Assembly (NCBI GenBank): GCA_900316075.1
Contig: ONBT01000016.1
Span: 1 to 45,690 of the forward strand
Origin: an uncultured Lachnospiraceae bacterium
GTDB taxonomy: Bacteria; Bacillota; Clostridia; Lachnospirales; Lachnospiraceae
DNA length: 45,690 nt
Direction of reading: 5' to 3'
Part shown: in pieces, positions 15,281 through 23,954 of the stretch
Layout of the letters: each line of letters begins with the position of its first letter
Numbering within the stretch: position 1 is the first letter of the stretch
Made by a program: the position numbers and the translations under genes
Notes under the pieces: generated by a model
What the model saw: the letters and a program-made list of their open reading frames with translations, nothing else
The model's database searches: none
Told to the model about the DNA's origin: nothing

Positions 15281-16747
15281 ATGGAAAACACAAGAAATGA
15301 AGGTATCACGTATCGTAAGGCAAAGCTCTGGCAGATTATTCTGGTGGCCATGAATGCCTTGAACGCCATGGCTGTCTATCAGCTCATCGGCATGGCATCC
15401 TACTCGGCCAGCATCGGCTATGGGGTGTCGACAGCCATCATCGGGGCCATTCTGACCGGCACCCGGATTTTTGACGGCATCACAGACCCGCTGCTGGCCT
15501 TTGTCTACGACCGGGTTAATACCCGTTTCGGGAAGGTCCGGGTCATCCTCGTGACCGGATTCATCATCGAGGCCCTGGCCCTTCTTTCCATGTTTGACTG
15601 GTGTTCCAGCAAGGGCTTCAACTGGCTTGTCTTCACCCTGCTCTATGTCATCTACGTCATCGGCTACACGATGGAGAATATGACCGTGCAGACCATACCG
15701 GCCCTGATCACAAACGACCCCAAGCAGCGGCCCACCGTGGGCGTCTGGTTTACAGCCTTCAACTACCTCGTGCCCATGGCCCTGTCCATTGTATTCAACA
15801 ATGTCCTTCTGCCAATCTACGGGGGTGAGTACAACCAGGCCTTCCTGTCCGCAGCGGTAAAGGTCGTCATCGCCATTTCCGCCGTCGGCATCATCGCGGT
15901 CTGCATTGGGGTTTCCGCCTATGATAAGCCCGAATATTTCGAGGGCATCGGAAAGCACGAGCGGCTGAAGTTCAAAGACATGTGGGACGTCCTGGCCCAC
16001 AATAAGCCCCTGCAAAGCTATATCGCAGCTCAGGCTTCCGACAAGATTGCCCAGATTACAGTAAGCCAGTCCATCATCGTCACCATGCTTTACGGTATTG
16101 TCATTGGAAATATCGGTTACGGGACCATTCTTTCCGTTGTTTCCATGCTGCCTTCCATCATCTTTGCCGTGTTCGGGGCGAAATACGCCGGAAAGCACGG
16201 CAGCAAAAACGGCATAGTGACCTGGACCCGGGTATGTATTGTCTTTGCGGCTCTGATGATCGTCTTCTTCCTGCTGATTCCGGATACGACGGCCATTGCA
16301 AAGACCGGAAGCATTGCCATGATTCTTTACTTCGTCCTGACCCTGGCCCTGAACGGGTCCAAGATGTGCGTCACGACCTGCGCTTCCTCCTTCATGGCGG
16401 ATGTCATCGACTACGAGCTTGACCGGTCCGGCCGCTATGTTCCCGCCGTGGTTTCAGGAACCTACAGTCTGATTGACAAGATTATTTCCTCCTTCGGCAC
16501 CCTGATTGCAACCGGCTGCGTGGCTCTGATCGGGTACAAGTCAACGGTCCCTCAGCCTTCGGATGAGCTCACGACCGGAGTATTCTTGATGACCATTTTC
16601 CTTCAGTATGTTTTGCCAATTCTGGGCTGGATTGTTACCTTGATTGCCATGCACGGCTGCAAGCTGGACAAGGAGGAGATGGAACGGGTCCAGGAGCGGA
16701 TCCGGGACAAAAAGGCAGCCGCCAAAGCAGCTGCTTCCGAGGCCTGA
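15281..16747 (+). CDS. GPH-family sugar:cation symporter (intact)
   Basis: A 488-residue, 12-segment membrane transporter of the MelB/XylP/UidB family; it couples sugar or glycoside uptake to Na+ or H+. Family loop motifs are intact: TRIFDGITDPLLAFVYDRVNTRFGKVR in the first half and FMADVIDYELDRSGRYVPAVVSG in the second. ATG 15281 has GGAGG 9 nt upstream; a nearer ATG at 15274 is out of frame. It is divergent from araC, and the GH2 enzyme follows after 130 nt, which suggests import of a beta-galactoside or beta-glucuronide-type oligosaccharide. Expression is probably AraC-activated and may be attenuated by the leader hairpin. Confidence 0.93.
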   Translation: MENTRNEGITYRKAKLWQIILVAMNALNAMAVYQLIGMASYSASIGYGVSTAIIGAILTGTRIFDGITDPLLAFVYDRVNTRFGKVRVILVTGFIIEALALLSMFDWCSSKGFNWLVFTLLYVIYVIGYTMENMTVQTIPALITNDPKQRPTVGVWFTAFNYLVPMALSIVFNNVLLPIYGGEYNQAFLSAAVKVVIAISAVGIIAVCIGVSAYDKPEYFEGIGKHERLKFKDMWDVLAHNKPLQSYIAAQASDKIAQITVSQSIIVTMLYGIVIGNIGYGTILSVVSMLPSIIFAVFGAKYAGKHGSKNGIVTWTRVCIVFAALMIVFFLLIPDTTAIAKTGSIAMILYFVLTLALNGSKMCVTTCASSFMADVIDYELDRSGRYVPAVVSGTYSLIDKIISSFGTLIATGCVALIGYKSTVPQPSDELTTGVFLMTIFLQYVLPILGWIVTLIAMHGCKLDKEEMERVQERIRDKKAAAKAAASEA

Positions 16748-16877
16748 GCCCTAATTTCGGTGAATAGAACAAATTATTGACTTTAAAAACGAATTTTCAA
16801 ATCACACATGTTTCGCAGTTGGAATAGAATGAGAAACAGTTGAATGGCAGAAATACCTTCTTCGAAAGGGGAAAAGA

Positions 16878-19169
16878 ATGAGAAATACAGTATTGTTTGA
16901 TGACGGCTGGGGCTTTGTCAAAGAGGCGGATAGCGCTGCGGATGCTGCGCAAAAGCCTGCGGAAGCCGTGAAGCTTCCCCATACCTGGAATGCCGTAGAC
17001 GGCCAGGACGGGGGAGATGACTACTATCGGGGCAAATGCTGGTATGTGAAAAAAAGTACGAAATCGGACCTTCTGAAAGCGGCCGGTCTGTCCCTTGCTG
17101 CCTTAGACGGGGGAGAGGCAGAGCTCTGGCTGGAATTTGACGGAGCAGCCTATTCTTCAGAGGTCTATATGAATGGAAAGCTGCTTTTCCTCCACGAAGA
17201 CGGCTTTTCCCGTTTCCGGGTCGATCTGACAGGGGAACTTACAGGGCTTGCTCCCGCTGATCCGGTGGAGCTTGCCGTTTCCGCAGACAACAGCAGAAGC
17301 GACCATGTCTATCCCCAGAAAGCGGATTTCACCTTCTATGGGGGAATTTATCGGGATGTGAAACTTCTTTCCGTTCCCAAGGCCCATTTTGCCCTGGGTT
17401 ACCGGGGTACATCGGGGCTTAAAATCACGCCAATCGTAGATCCCGAAAGTCATGATACAAGGGTGACCCTTGAAGCCTGGACCCAAAACGCAGACGGAAA
17501 CTCTATTACGTTCAGGATTCTCGATGGGGCTGGAAAGCCCGTTTCCGAGACATCTGCTCCGGTTTCTGAGAATTATGTAAAGACAGAGATTACAATCAAA
17601 AACGCCCATCTCTGGGACGGTGTGGATGACCCCTATCTCTATCTCTGCGAAGCTGCTCTCACGAGCGGGGACAGTGTCAGCTCCTGCTTCGGCTGCCGCT
17701 ACTATGAAATCGATCCGCAGAAGGGCTTCTTCCTAAACGGCCGCTCCTATCCCCTGCGGGGTGTTTCCCGCCACCAGGATCGGAAGGGCCTTGGGAATGC
17801 CCTTTCCATCAAAGAACATCGGGAGGATATGGAAATCATCCGGGAAATCGGGGCCAATACCATCCGCCTGGCCCACTACCAGCACTCCCAGGACTTCTAT
17901 GACCTCTGCGATGAGTACGGCATGGTGGTCTGGGCCGAGATTCCCTTCATTACCATGTTCATGGAAAAGGGAGAGCAGAACACCCTCGACCAGATGGAGG
18001 ACCTGATTGTTCAGAATTATAATCACCCTTCCATAGTTGTATGGGGTCTTTCCAATGAGATTACGGCGGCCACTCCCGTAAATGACGCCCTGCTTCTTAA
18101 CCACCGGAAATTAAATGACCTCTGCCATCGCCTGGATCCGACCCGGAAAACGACAATGGCGGATGTCTTCATGCTGGAGACGGATTCTCCGATTCTTACC
18201 ATTCCGGACATCAACTCCTACAACCTCTACTTCGGCTGGTACCTGGGCGACCTCACGCAGAACGAGGAATTTTTCGACGAGTACCATGAGAAGTTCCCGG
18301 ACCGGGTCATCGGCCTTTCCGAATACGGGGCCGATGCCAATCCGGCATTTCAGGCGGAGCATCCGGAAAAAGGCGACTACTCCGAAGGCTATCAGGCCAT
18401 CTATCATGAGCATATGGCGGACATGATTGAGAAGCGGCCCTGGCTCTGGGCTACCCATGTCTGGAACATGTTCGACTTCGCGGCCGACGGCCGGGACGAG
18501 GGCGGAAAGCACGGGGAGAACCAGAAGGGCCTCGTGACCTTCGACCGGAAATACAAAAAAGACGCCTTTTATCTCTACAAGGCCTACTGGAATACGAAAG
18601 TGCCCTTTGTCCATATCTGCGGCAAAAATTATAAGAACCGGGAATGCAGCGAGACAGAGATCAAGGTCTATTCCAACTGTGATGAAGTATCCCTCTATGT
18701 GGACGGGAAACTTCTTGAAACGAAGAAGGCCCACCGGGTATTTGTATTCAATATTACGAATATAGGGACCCAGACCATCCGGGCGGCTGCAAAGACAACG
18801 GACGGTGAAGTCTCCGATGAGATGACCATCACAAAGGTTTCCGAAATGGACAGGTCCTACCGGATGAACGGGGCGGCCCCGGTCCAGAACTGGTTTGACG
18901 AGAAGGACATCAACCCTGATTTCTTCTCGGTCTATGACAAGCTTGGTGACCTGCAGACGGATGCAAAGGCAGGCCCCGTCATGGCCCAGATGATGGCAAA
19001 GGCCTCGGCCAGCCGGGGAGAAGTGGCAGAAGCCACGAAGGATAATCCCGCCCTCCAGAAGATGATGGCCCGGATGACCCTGATTTCCCTCCTCAAGCAG
19101 GCTGGAACCGAAGAGGAGCAGGTCAAACAGCTAAACCGCATCCTGCAGGGTATTCCGAAACATAAATAA
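16878..19169 (+). CDS. GH2 beta-galactosidase/beta-glucuronidase-type glycoside hydrolase
   Basis: A 763-residue cytosolic GH2 enzyme. A jelly-roll sugar-binding domain (about 1-185; WLEFDGAAYSSEVYMNG) and an immunoglobulin-like domain (190-285) are followed by a TIM barrel with RGVSRHQDRKGLGNA, the acid/base Glu394 in GLSNEI and the nucleophile Glu482 in LSEYGADANPAF. A C-terminal beta domain (ETEIKVYSNCDEVSLYVDGK) is followed by a helical, Met- and Ala-rich tail of about 90 residues. Size and layout fit beta-galactosidases and beta-glucuronidases; the exact sugar is open. The start ATG 16878 has GAAAGGGGAAAAG. The 130-nt gap from the symporter contains GGAATAGAAT, the -10-type element seen at 3666 and 5245. 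Confidence 0.9.
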   Translation: MRNTVLFDDGWGFVKEADSAADAAQKPAEAVKLPHTWNAVDGQDGGDDYYRGKCWYVKKSTKSDLLKAAGLSLAALDGGEAELWLEFDGAAYSSEVYMNGKLLFLHEDGFSRFRVDLTGELTGLAPADPVELAVSADNSRSDHVYPQKADFTFYGGIYRDVKLLSVPKAHFALGYRGTSGLKITPIVDPESHDTRVTLEAWTQNADGNSITFRILDGAGKPVSETSAPVSENYVKTEITIKNAHLWDGVDDPYLYLCEAALTSGDSVSSCFGCRYYEIDPQKGFFLNGRSYPLRGVSRHQDRKGLGNALSIKEHREDMEIIREIGANTIRLAHYQHSQDFYDLCDEYGMVVWAEIPFITMFMEKGEQNTLDQMEDLIVQNYNHPSIVVWGLSNEITAATPVNDALLLNHRKLNDLCHRLDPTRKTTMADVFMLETDSPILTIPDINSYNLYFGWYLGDLTQNEEFFDEYHEKFPDRVIGLSEYGADANPAFQAEHPEKGDYSEGYQAIYHEHMADMIEKRPWLWATHVWNMFDFAADGRDEGGKHGENQKGLVTFDRKYKKDAFYLYKAYWNTKVPFVHICGKNYKNRECSETEIKVYSNCDEVSLYVDGKLLETKKAHRVFVFNITNIGTQTIRAAAKTTDGEVSDEMTITKVSEMDRSYRMNGAAPVQNWFDEKDINPDFFSVYDKLGDLQTDAKAGPVMAQMMAKASASRGEVAEATKDNPALQKMMARMTLISLLKQAGTEEEQVKQLNRILQGIPKHK

Positions 19170-19177
19170 TGTAAAAC
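19162..19177 (-). repeat. ATTATTCAT-family intergenic motif (one mismatch)
   Basis: On the minus strand GTTTTACATTATTTAT, one mismatch from the copies at 30359 and 45163. It overlaps the stop codon of the GH2 gene. Confidence 0.5.
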
Positions 19178-19190
19178 ATATATTTTGCGC

Positions 19191-19220
19191 GGAGCCGGAC
19201 ATGACCGGCTCCGTTTTTTC
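19191..19220 (+). terminator. Intrinsic terminator of the GH2 gene
   Basis: GGAGCCGG (19191-19198) pairs perfectly with CCGGCTCC (19205-19212), followed by GTTTTTTC. Confidence 0.9.
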
Positions 19221-19332
19221 ATATGCGAGGTCTATAGAAACAGAAGAAACCTGCAGCTGCTTTTCTGAAATGTCTTTCCAGACAAGGCCTAAAGAGGTAT
19301 TATCATGAAAAATATTTCGGAGGAAAGATATT

Positions 19333-20100
19333 TTGGGTGAAGAAAAGCAGGTTTCCGAGCTTACGAAAAAGAGGCTCATGGAGCTGTCCGACCGGTCCTA
19401 CCGCGGGAATATATGTGTGTTTTCCGACTTTCTGGACCTGGCGGCCCAGACGGACCTGGGGGAAATACAGGGAAGGCTGTCTCCCTGCGGCCTTCGTCTC
19501 TGGGGAGGATACGAGGGGGCAGAGCGGGTTATGGCCGGCTTCGGAACGAAAGAAGTCCTGGGCTATGAAGAGCCCTTTCCCATCGCCTTCCTTCTGGTCC
19601 GGCCGGTGGCGGAAAAGTTCGCGGAAGACTTAAGTCACCGGGACTTTCTCGGGGCCCTGATGAACCTTGGCCTGGAGCGGGACCGTATCGGGGACCTGGT
19701 TCTTTCCGGCGACCGCTGTGTCATCATCTGCACGGAGGCCATCGCCGATTTCATCTGTACGGAGCTCTCCAGGGTGCGGCATACACCCGTGGTCTGCCGG
19801 CGGATTGATTCCTTCCCGGCGGAGTTTGTTCCGAAGCGGGAAGAGGTCCGGGCTGTGGTGTCCTCGGTCCGCCTTGACTCAGTCGTGGCCAAGGCCGCGA
19901 ACCTCTCCCGGGGAAAGGCAGCAGAGCTTTTCACCTCCGGGAAAATTCAGGTGAACGGGCGGGAGACCGGCAATGTCTCCTATACCCCGAAAGAGGGGGA
20001 TACCATTTCCATGCGGGGCTACGGGAAAATCCGTTTTCTCGGCACCGGCGGGGAAACGAAAAAGGGGCGGATTGTCATCACCTATGAAAAATTCGTGTAG
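19333..20100 (+). CDS. ylmH: YlmH-family S4-domain RNA-binding protein
   Basis: A 255-residue protein. The N-terminal two thirds match the YlmH type (KKRLMELSDRSYRGNICVFSDFLDLAAQ, then PFPIAFLLVRPVAEKF). The C-terminal S4 domain is RLDSVVAKAANLSRGKAAELFTSGKIQVNGR. YlmH proteins bind ribosomal or tRNA-like RNA and are usually found near division genes in Bacillota; here the gene stands alone before leuS. The start is TTG 19333 with GGAGG about 9 nt upstream: the frame is closed by a TGA at 19306-19308, so no ATG start is possible. A short ATG frame (19305-19340) overlaps the start and may be a leader peptide. Confidence 0.88.
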   Translation: MGEEKQVSELTKKRLMELSDRSYRGNICVFSDFLDLAAQTDLGEIQGRLSPCGLRLWGGYEGAERVMAGFGTKEVLGYEEPFPIAFLLVRPVAEKFAEDLSHRDFLGALMNLGLERDRIGDLVLSGDRCVIICTEAIADFICTELSRVRHTPVVCRRIDSFPAEFVPKREEVRAVVSSVRLDSVVAKAANLSRGKAAELFTSGKIQVNGRETGNVSYTPKEGDTISMRGYGKIRFLGTGGETKKGRIVITYEKFV

Positions 20101-20129
20101 GGGACAAGCAAAGGCAGGAAACGAAGGGC

Positions 20130-20143
20130 CCTGCATTATTCAT
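20130..20143 (+). repeat. ATTATTCAT-family motif, left flank of leuS
   Basis: CCTGCATTATTCAT, repeated as an exact 14-nt inverted copy at 22647-22660 on the other side of leuS. Confidence 0.6.
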
Positions 20144-20158
20144 AAGAAAAGACCGGCG

Positions 20159-20186
20159 TTGACAAAAGACGCACTTGTGATAAACT
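20159..20186 (+). promoter_or_regulatory. Predicted sigma-A promoter of leuS
   Basis: TTGACA (20159-20164), 16-nt spacer, TAAACT (20181-20186). The leader is only about 35 nt long, too short for a T-box. Confidence 0.65.
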
Positions 20187-20227
20187 TTTAACGTTTGTGA
20201 AACCAAAGCATCTGGAGGCAAAAACCT

Positions 20228-22639
20228 GTGAAAGTCTACAACCATCTCGAAGTCGAGAACAAGTGGAACAAGGTCTGGGAGGAAAAGCCCGTCAATGTGA
20301 ACGACGGGAAGAAAGAAAAGTACTACTGCCTGGACATGTTCCCCTATCCTTCGGGGGCCGGGCTCCATGTAGGCCACTGGAGAGGCTATGTCATTTCCGA
20401 CGTCTGGTCCCGCTATCAGATCATGCAGGGCAAGTACGTCATCCATCCCATGGGCTGGGACGCCTTCGGTCTGCCGGCGGAGAACTACGCCATCAAGACC
20501 GGTCAGCACCCCTCGATTTCGACTGCCGCCAATATCAAGAATATCAAGCGCCAGGTCCAGCAGATCGGCGCCGTCTATGACTGGGACATGGAGTTAAACA
20601 CCACGGATCCTGCTTTCTACAAGTGGACTCAGTGGATCTTCGTCCAGATGTTCAAGCACGGTCTGGCCTATGAAAAGCAGATGCCCCTGAACTGGTGCCC
20701 CAACTGCAAGGCCGTCCTTGCCAATGAGGAAGTCGTGGACGGCAAGTGCGAGCGCTGCGGGACCGAGGTCACAAAGAAGAACCTCCGTCAGTGGATGCTT
20801 CGGATTACCAAGTACGCAGACCGTCTGCTCGACGGCCTCGACGACCTCGACTGGCCCGACCGGGTCAAGAAGATGCAGACCGACTGGATCGGCCGCTCCA
20901 CCGGTGCGGAGGTCGATTTCGCCATTGATGGGCGGGACGACAATCTCACAGTCTATACGACCCGGCCCGATACCCTCTACGGGTGTACCTTCATGGTCAT
21001 TGCCCCCGAGCATCCGCTGGCCCTCGAGCTTGCCACAGCTGAGCAGAAGGATGTTGTTGAACAATATATCAAGGACGCCCTGAATAAGTCCAATGTCGAC
21101 CGTATGTCCGGCAAGGAAAAGACCGGCGCCTTCACTGGTTCCTATGCCGTCAATCCCCTGAACGGGAAGAAGATTCCCATCTGGATTGCGGACTATGTCC
21201 TCGGTGATTACGGTACCGGGGCTGTCATGTGCGTACCTGCCCATGATGACCGTGACTTCGCTTTCGCGAAGAAATTCGGCCTGCCCATCATCCCGGTCAT
21301 TTCTCCGGATGGAAACCCCCTTCCCGACGATATGGAAGAGCCCTATACCGCGGCAAGCGGAGTCATGATCAATTCCGGCGAGTGGAACGGGATGGAATCT
21401 GCCGTCCTCAAGAAAGAAGCTCCGGATATCATTGAAAAGAAGGGCTATGGCCGCAAGAAGGTGAACTACAAGCTCCGGGACTGGGTATTCTCCCGCCAGC
21501 GCTACTGGGGCGAGCCCATCCCTATTGTCCACTGCGAAAAGTGCGGGGCTGTGCCCGTACCTGAGGATCAGCTGCCGGTACTTCTTCCGGACGTCGAGTC
21601 CTACGAGCCCACGGATACCGGGGAATCGCCGCTGGCCAAGATGACCGACTGGGTCAATACGACCTGCCCCTGCTGCGGCGGACCTGCCAAGCGGGAGACC
21701 AATACCATGCCCCAGTGGGCCGGTTCCTCCTGGTATTTCCTCAGGTATGTGGATGTGCATAATGACAAGGAGCTCGTCTCCACGGAGAAGGCAGACAAGT
21801 ACCTGCCTGTTGACCTCTATGTGGGCGGCGTGGAGCACGCGGTTCTCCACCTTCTCTATGCCCGTTTCTATACCAAGTTCCTGCACGATATAGGAGTCGT
21901 GGATTTTGACGAGCCCTTCCACAAGCTCTTCAACCAGGGCATGATCCTGGGACCCAAGGGCATCAAGATGTCCAAGTCCCTCGGCAATGTCGTTTCTCCC
22001 GACGATATGATCGAGGAGTACGGCTGCGACGCCCTTCGTATGTATGAGCTCTTCATCGGACCGCCCGAGCTGGACAGCGCCTGGGATGACCGGGGAATCG
22101 ACGGGGTTTCCCGCTTCCTGAACAAGGTCTGGAAGCTGGTCACGGAAGAAAACGAAAAGAACGTTCCTGAGACGCCGGAGCTCATCCGGGTACGGAATCA
22201 GATGGTCCGGGACATTACCCAGCGTTTCCAGGCCTTCTCCCTGAATACCGTAGTTTCCGGCTTCATGGAGTATACGAACAAGCTTCAGGATATCGCAAAG
22301 AAATCCGGCGTCGACCGGACGACCCTAAACTCCCTGGTCACCATGCTGGCTCCTTTCGCTCCCCATATCGCAGAAGAGCTGCACCAGCAGCTGGGCGGAA
22401 CCGAATCCGTCTTCCACACTCCCTGGCCCACCTACGATGAGGCCCTGACCGTGGAGGATACGATTCAGGTGCCCGTTCAGGTCAACGGCAAGACCAAGGC
22501 CGTCATTGAAATCGAAAAGGACGCGGACAAGGATACGGCTCTGGCCACCGGAAGGGCTGCCCTCGAGGGCAAACTGACCGGCTCCGTCGTCAAGGAAATC
22601 TTCGTACCCGGCCGGATCATCAACTTCGTAGTGAAGTGA
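20228..22639 (+). CDS. leuS: Leucyl-tRNA synthetase
   Basis: An 803-residue class Ia synthetase that charges tRNA-Leu. The HIGH motif is HVGH (47-50, in PYPSGAGLHVGHW) and the KMSKS motif GIKMSKSLGN lies near 580. A zinc-ribbon-like CPNC...CERCG segment lies near 157-178, and the editing domain carries TVYTTRPDTLYGCTFMVIAPEH. The length is typical of clostridial LeuRS. The start is GTG 20228 with GGAGG 9 nt upstream. It has its own promoter and a terminator-like hairpin after it, so it is monocistronic. Confidence 0.97.
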   Translation: MKVYNHLEVENKWNKVWEEKPVNVNDGKKEKYYCLDMFPYPSGAGLHVGHWRGYVISDVWSRYQIMQGKYVIHPMGWDAFGLPAENYAIKTGQHPSISTAANIKNIKRQVQQIGAVYDWDMELNTTDPAFYKWTQWIFVQMFKHGLAYEKQMPLNWCPNCKAVLANEEVVDGKCERCGTEVTKKNLRQWMLRITKYADRLLDGLDDLDWPDRVKKMQTDWIGRSTGAEVDFAIDGRDDNLTVYTTRPDTLYGCTFMVIAPEHPLALELATAEQKDVVEQYIKDALNKSNVDRMSGKEKTGAFTGSYAVNPLNGKKIPIWIADYVLGDYGTGAVMCVPAHDDRDFAFAKKFGLPIIPVISPDGNPLPDDMEEPYTAASGVMINSGEWNGMESAVLKKEAPDIIEKKGYGRKKVNYKLRDWVFSRQRYWGEPIPIVHCEKCGAVPVPEDQLPVLLPDVESYEPTDTGESPLAKMTDWVNTTCPCCGGPAKRETNTMPQWAGSSWYFLRYVDVHNDKELVSTEKADKYLPVDLYVGGVEHAVLHLLYARFYTKFLHDIGVVDFDEPFHKLFNQGMILGPKGIKMSKSLGNVVSPDDMIEEYGCDALRMYELFIGPPELDSAWDDRGIDGVSRFLNKVWKLVTEENEKNVPETPELIRVRNQMVRDITQRFQAFSLNTVVSGFMEYTNKLQDIAKKSGVDRTTLNSLVTMLAPFAPHIAEELHQQLGGTESVFHTPWPTYDEALTVEDTIQVPVQVNGKTKAVIEIEKDADKDTALATGRAALEGKLTGSVVKEIFVPGRIINFVVK

Positions 22640-22646
22640 TTCAATC

Positions 22647-22660
22647 ATGAATAATGCAGG
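22647..22660 (-). repeat. ATTATTCAT-family motif, right flank of leuS
   Basis: Exact reverse complement of 20130-20143; begins 8 nt after the leuS stop and overlaps the first bases of the terminator hairpin. Confidence 0.6.
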
Positions 22661-22695
22661 CGCTGCAAGGCATTTCCTGCCCGCAGCGCCTGTTT
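22657..22695 (+). terminator. Intrinsic terminator-like hairpin after leuS
   Basis: CAGGCGCTGC (22657-22666) pairs perfectly with GCAGCGCCTG (22683-22692), with GGCA/TGCC pairing inside, followed by a short TTTCAT. Confidence 0.75.
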
Positions 22696-22739
22696 CATAG
22701 GCGGATTTGAAATAAGACTATAGGAAAGGAAGCGGACGT

Positions 22740-23954
22740 ATGGAAAAGATCACGATGAAGACCCCCCTTGTCGAGATGGACGGGGATGAGATGACCCGGA
22801 TCATCTGGAAAATTCTGAAGGATGAGCTGATTCTCCCCTACATCGACTTGAAGAGTGACTATTACGACCTGGGACTCAAGCACCGGGACGAGACCGACGA
22901 TCAGGTCACCATCGACGCTTCCAATGCGACGAAGAAATACGGGGTCGCTGTCAAGTGCGCGACCATCACCCCGAACGCCGCCCGGGTAGAGGAATATAAC
23001 CTCAAGAAGATGTACAAGTCCCCGAACGGCACTATCCGGGCTATCCTCGACGGGACGGTCTTTAGGGCCCCCATTCTCGTAAAGGGAATCGAGCCGAATG
23101 TACGGACCTGGGAAGCTCCGATTATCGTTGCCCGTCATGCCTACGGAGATGTCTACCGGGATACGGAAATGAAGGTGGAGGGTCCCGGGAAAGCCGAGCT
23201 CGTCTTCACCCATGCCGACGGGACCGAGGACCGGGAGACGGTCTTCGAATTCGGGGAAGGCCAGAAGGGCATCCTGCAGGAGCAGTACAATATCGAGGAA
23301 TCTATTGAATCCTTCGCCCGGTCCTGCTTCACCTTCGCTCTGGAGCAGAAGAAGGACCTGTGGTTTTCGACCAAGGATACGATTTCAAAGAAGTACGACC
23401 ACACCTTTAAGGACATCTTCCAGGACCTCTACGACCGGGAATACCATGAGAAGTTCGAGGCGGCGGACATCACCTATTTCTATACCCTGATTGACGATGC
23501 CGTCGCAAGAGTAATGAAGAGCCACGGGGGCTTCATCTGGGCCCTCAAGAACTACGATGGGGATGTCATGAGTGATATGATTTCCTCTGCCTTCGGCTCC
23601 CTTGCCATGATGACGTCCGTTCTTGTCTCCCCGCACGGGTACTACGAGTACGAAGCGGCCCACGGAACCGTTCAGCGGCATTATTATAAATATCTGAAGG
23701 GGGAGGAGACCTCCACGAACTCCGTTGCCACCATCTTTGCCTGGACCGGAGCCTTGAGAAAGCGGGGTGAGCTCGACCACCTGCCCGACCTCATGCACTT
23801 CGCAAACTGCCTGGAAAAGGCCACGATCAAGACCATCGAGGACGGGAAGATGACCGGGGACCTGACCCTGATCACCACGAATCCCAATCCCACGAAACTC
23901 AACACGGAGGACTTCATCAAAGCCGTCCGTGAAACACTGGATACTCTGCTGTAA
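22740..23954 (+). CDS. icd: NADP-dependent isocitrate dehydrogenase (eukaryote-like dimeric type)
   Basis: A 404-residue enzyme that oxidises isocitrate to 2-oxoglutarate, giving 2-oxoglutarate and NADPH for glutamate synthesis in an otherwise incomplete anaerobic TCA route. [14 protein letters not shown]-type N-terminus, [13 protein letters not shown] (substrate-binding Arg), the [21 protein letters not shown] signature and [12 protein letters not shown] are characteristic of the subfamily shared with eukaryotes. ATG 22740 has GGAAAGGAAG. Its stop overlaps the ABC-F start (TAATG), so the two are translationally coupled. Confidence 0.96.
   Translation: MEKITMKTPLVEMDGDEMTRIIWKILKDELILPYIDLKSDYYDLGLKHRDETDDQVTIDASNATKKYGVAVKCATITPNAARVEEYNLKKMYKSPNGTIRAILDGTVFRAPILVKGIEPNVRTWEAPIIVARHAYGDVYRDTEMKVEGPGKAELVFTHADGTEDRETVFEFGEGQKGILQEQYNIEESIESFARSCFTFALEQKKDLWFSTKDTISKKYDHTFKDIFQDLYDREYHEKFEAADITYFYTLIDDAVARVMKSHGGFIWALKNYDGDVMSDMISSAFGSLAMMTSVLVSPHGYYEYEAAHGTVQRHYYKYLKGEETSTNSVATIFAWTGALRKRGELDHLPDLMHFANCLEKATIKTIEDGKMTGDLTLITTNPNPTKLNTEDFIKAVRETLDTLL

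Noticed and set aside
20594-21922. 442-codon minus-strand frame opposite leuS
   Set aside because: Shadow of the leuS coding sequence with no domain signature.
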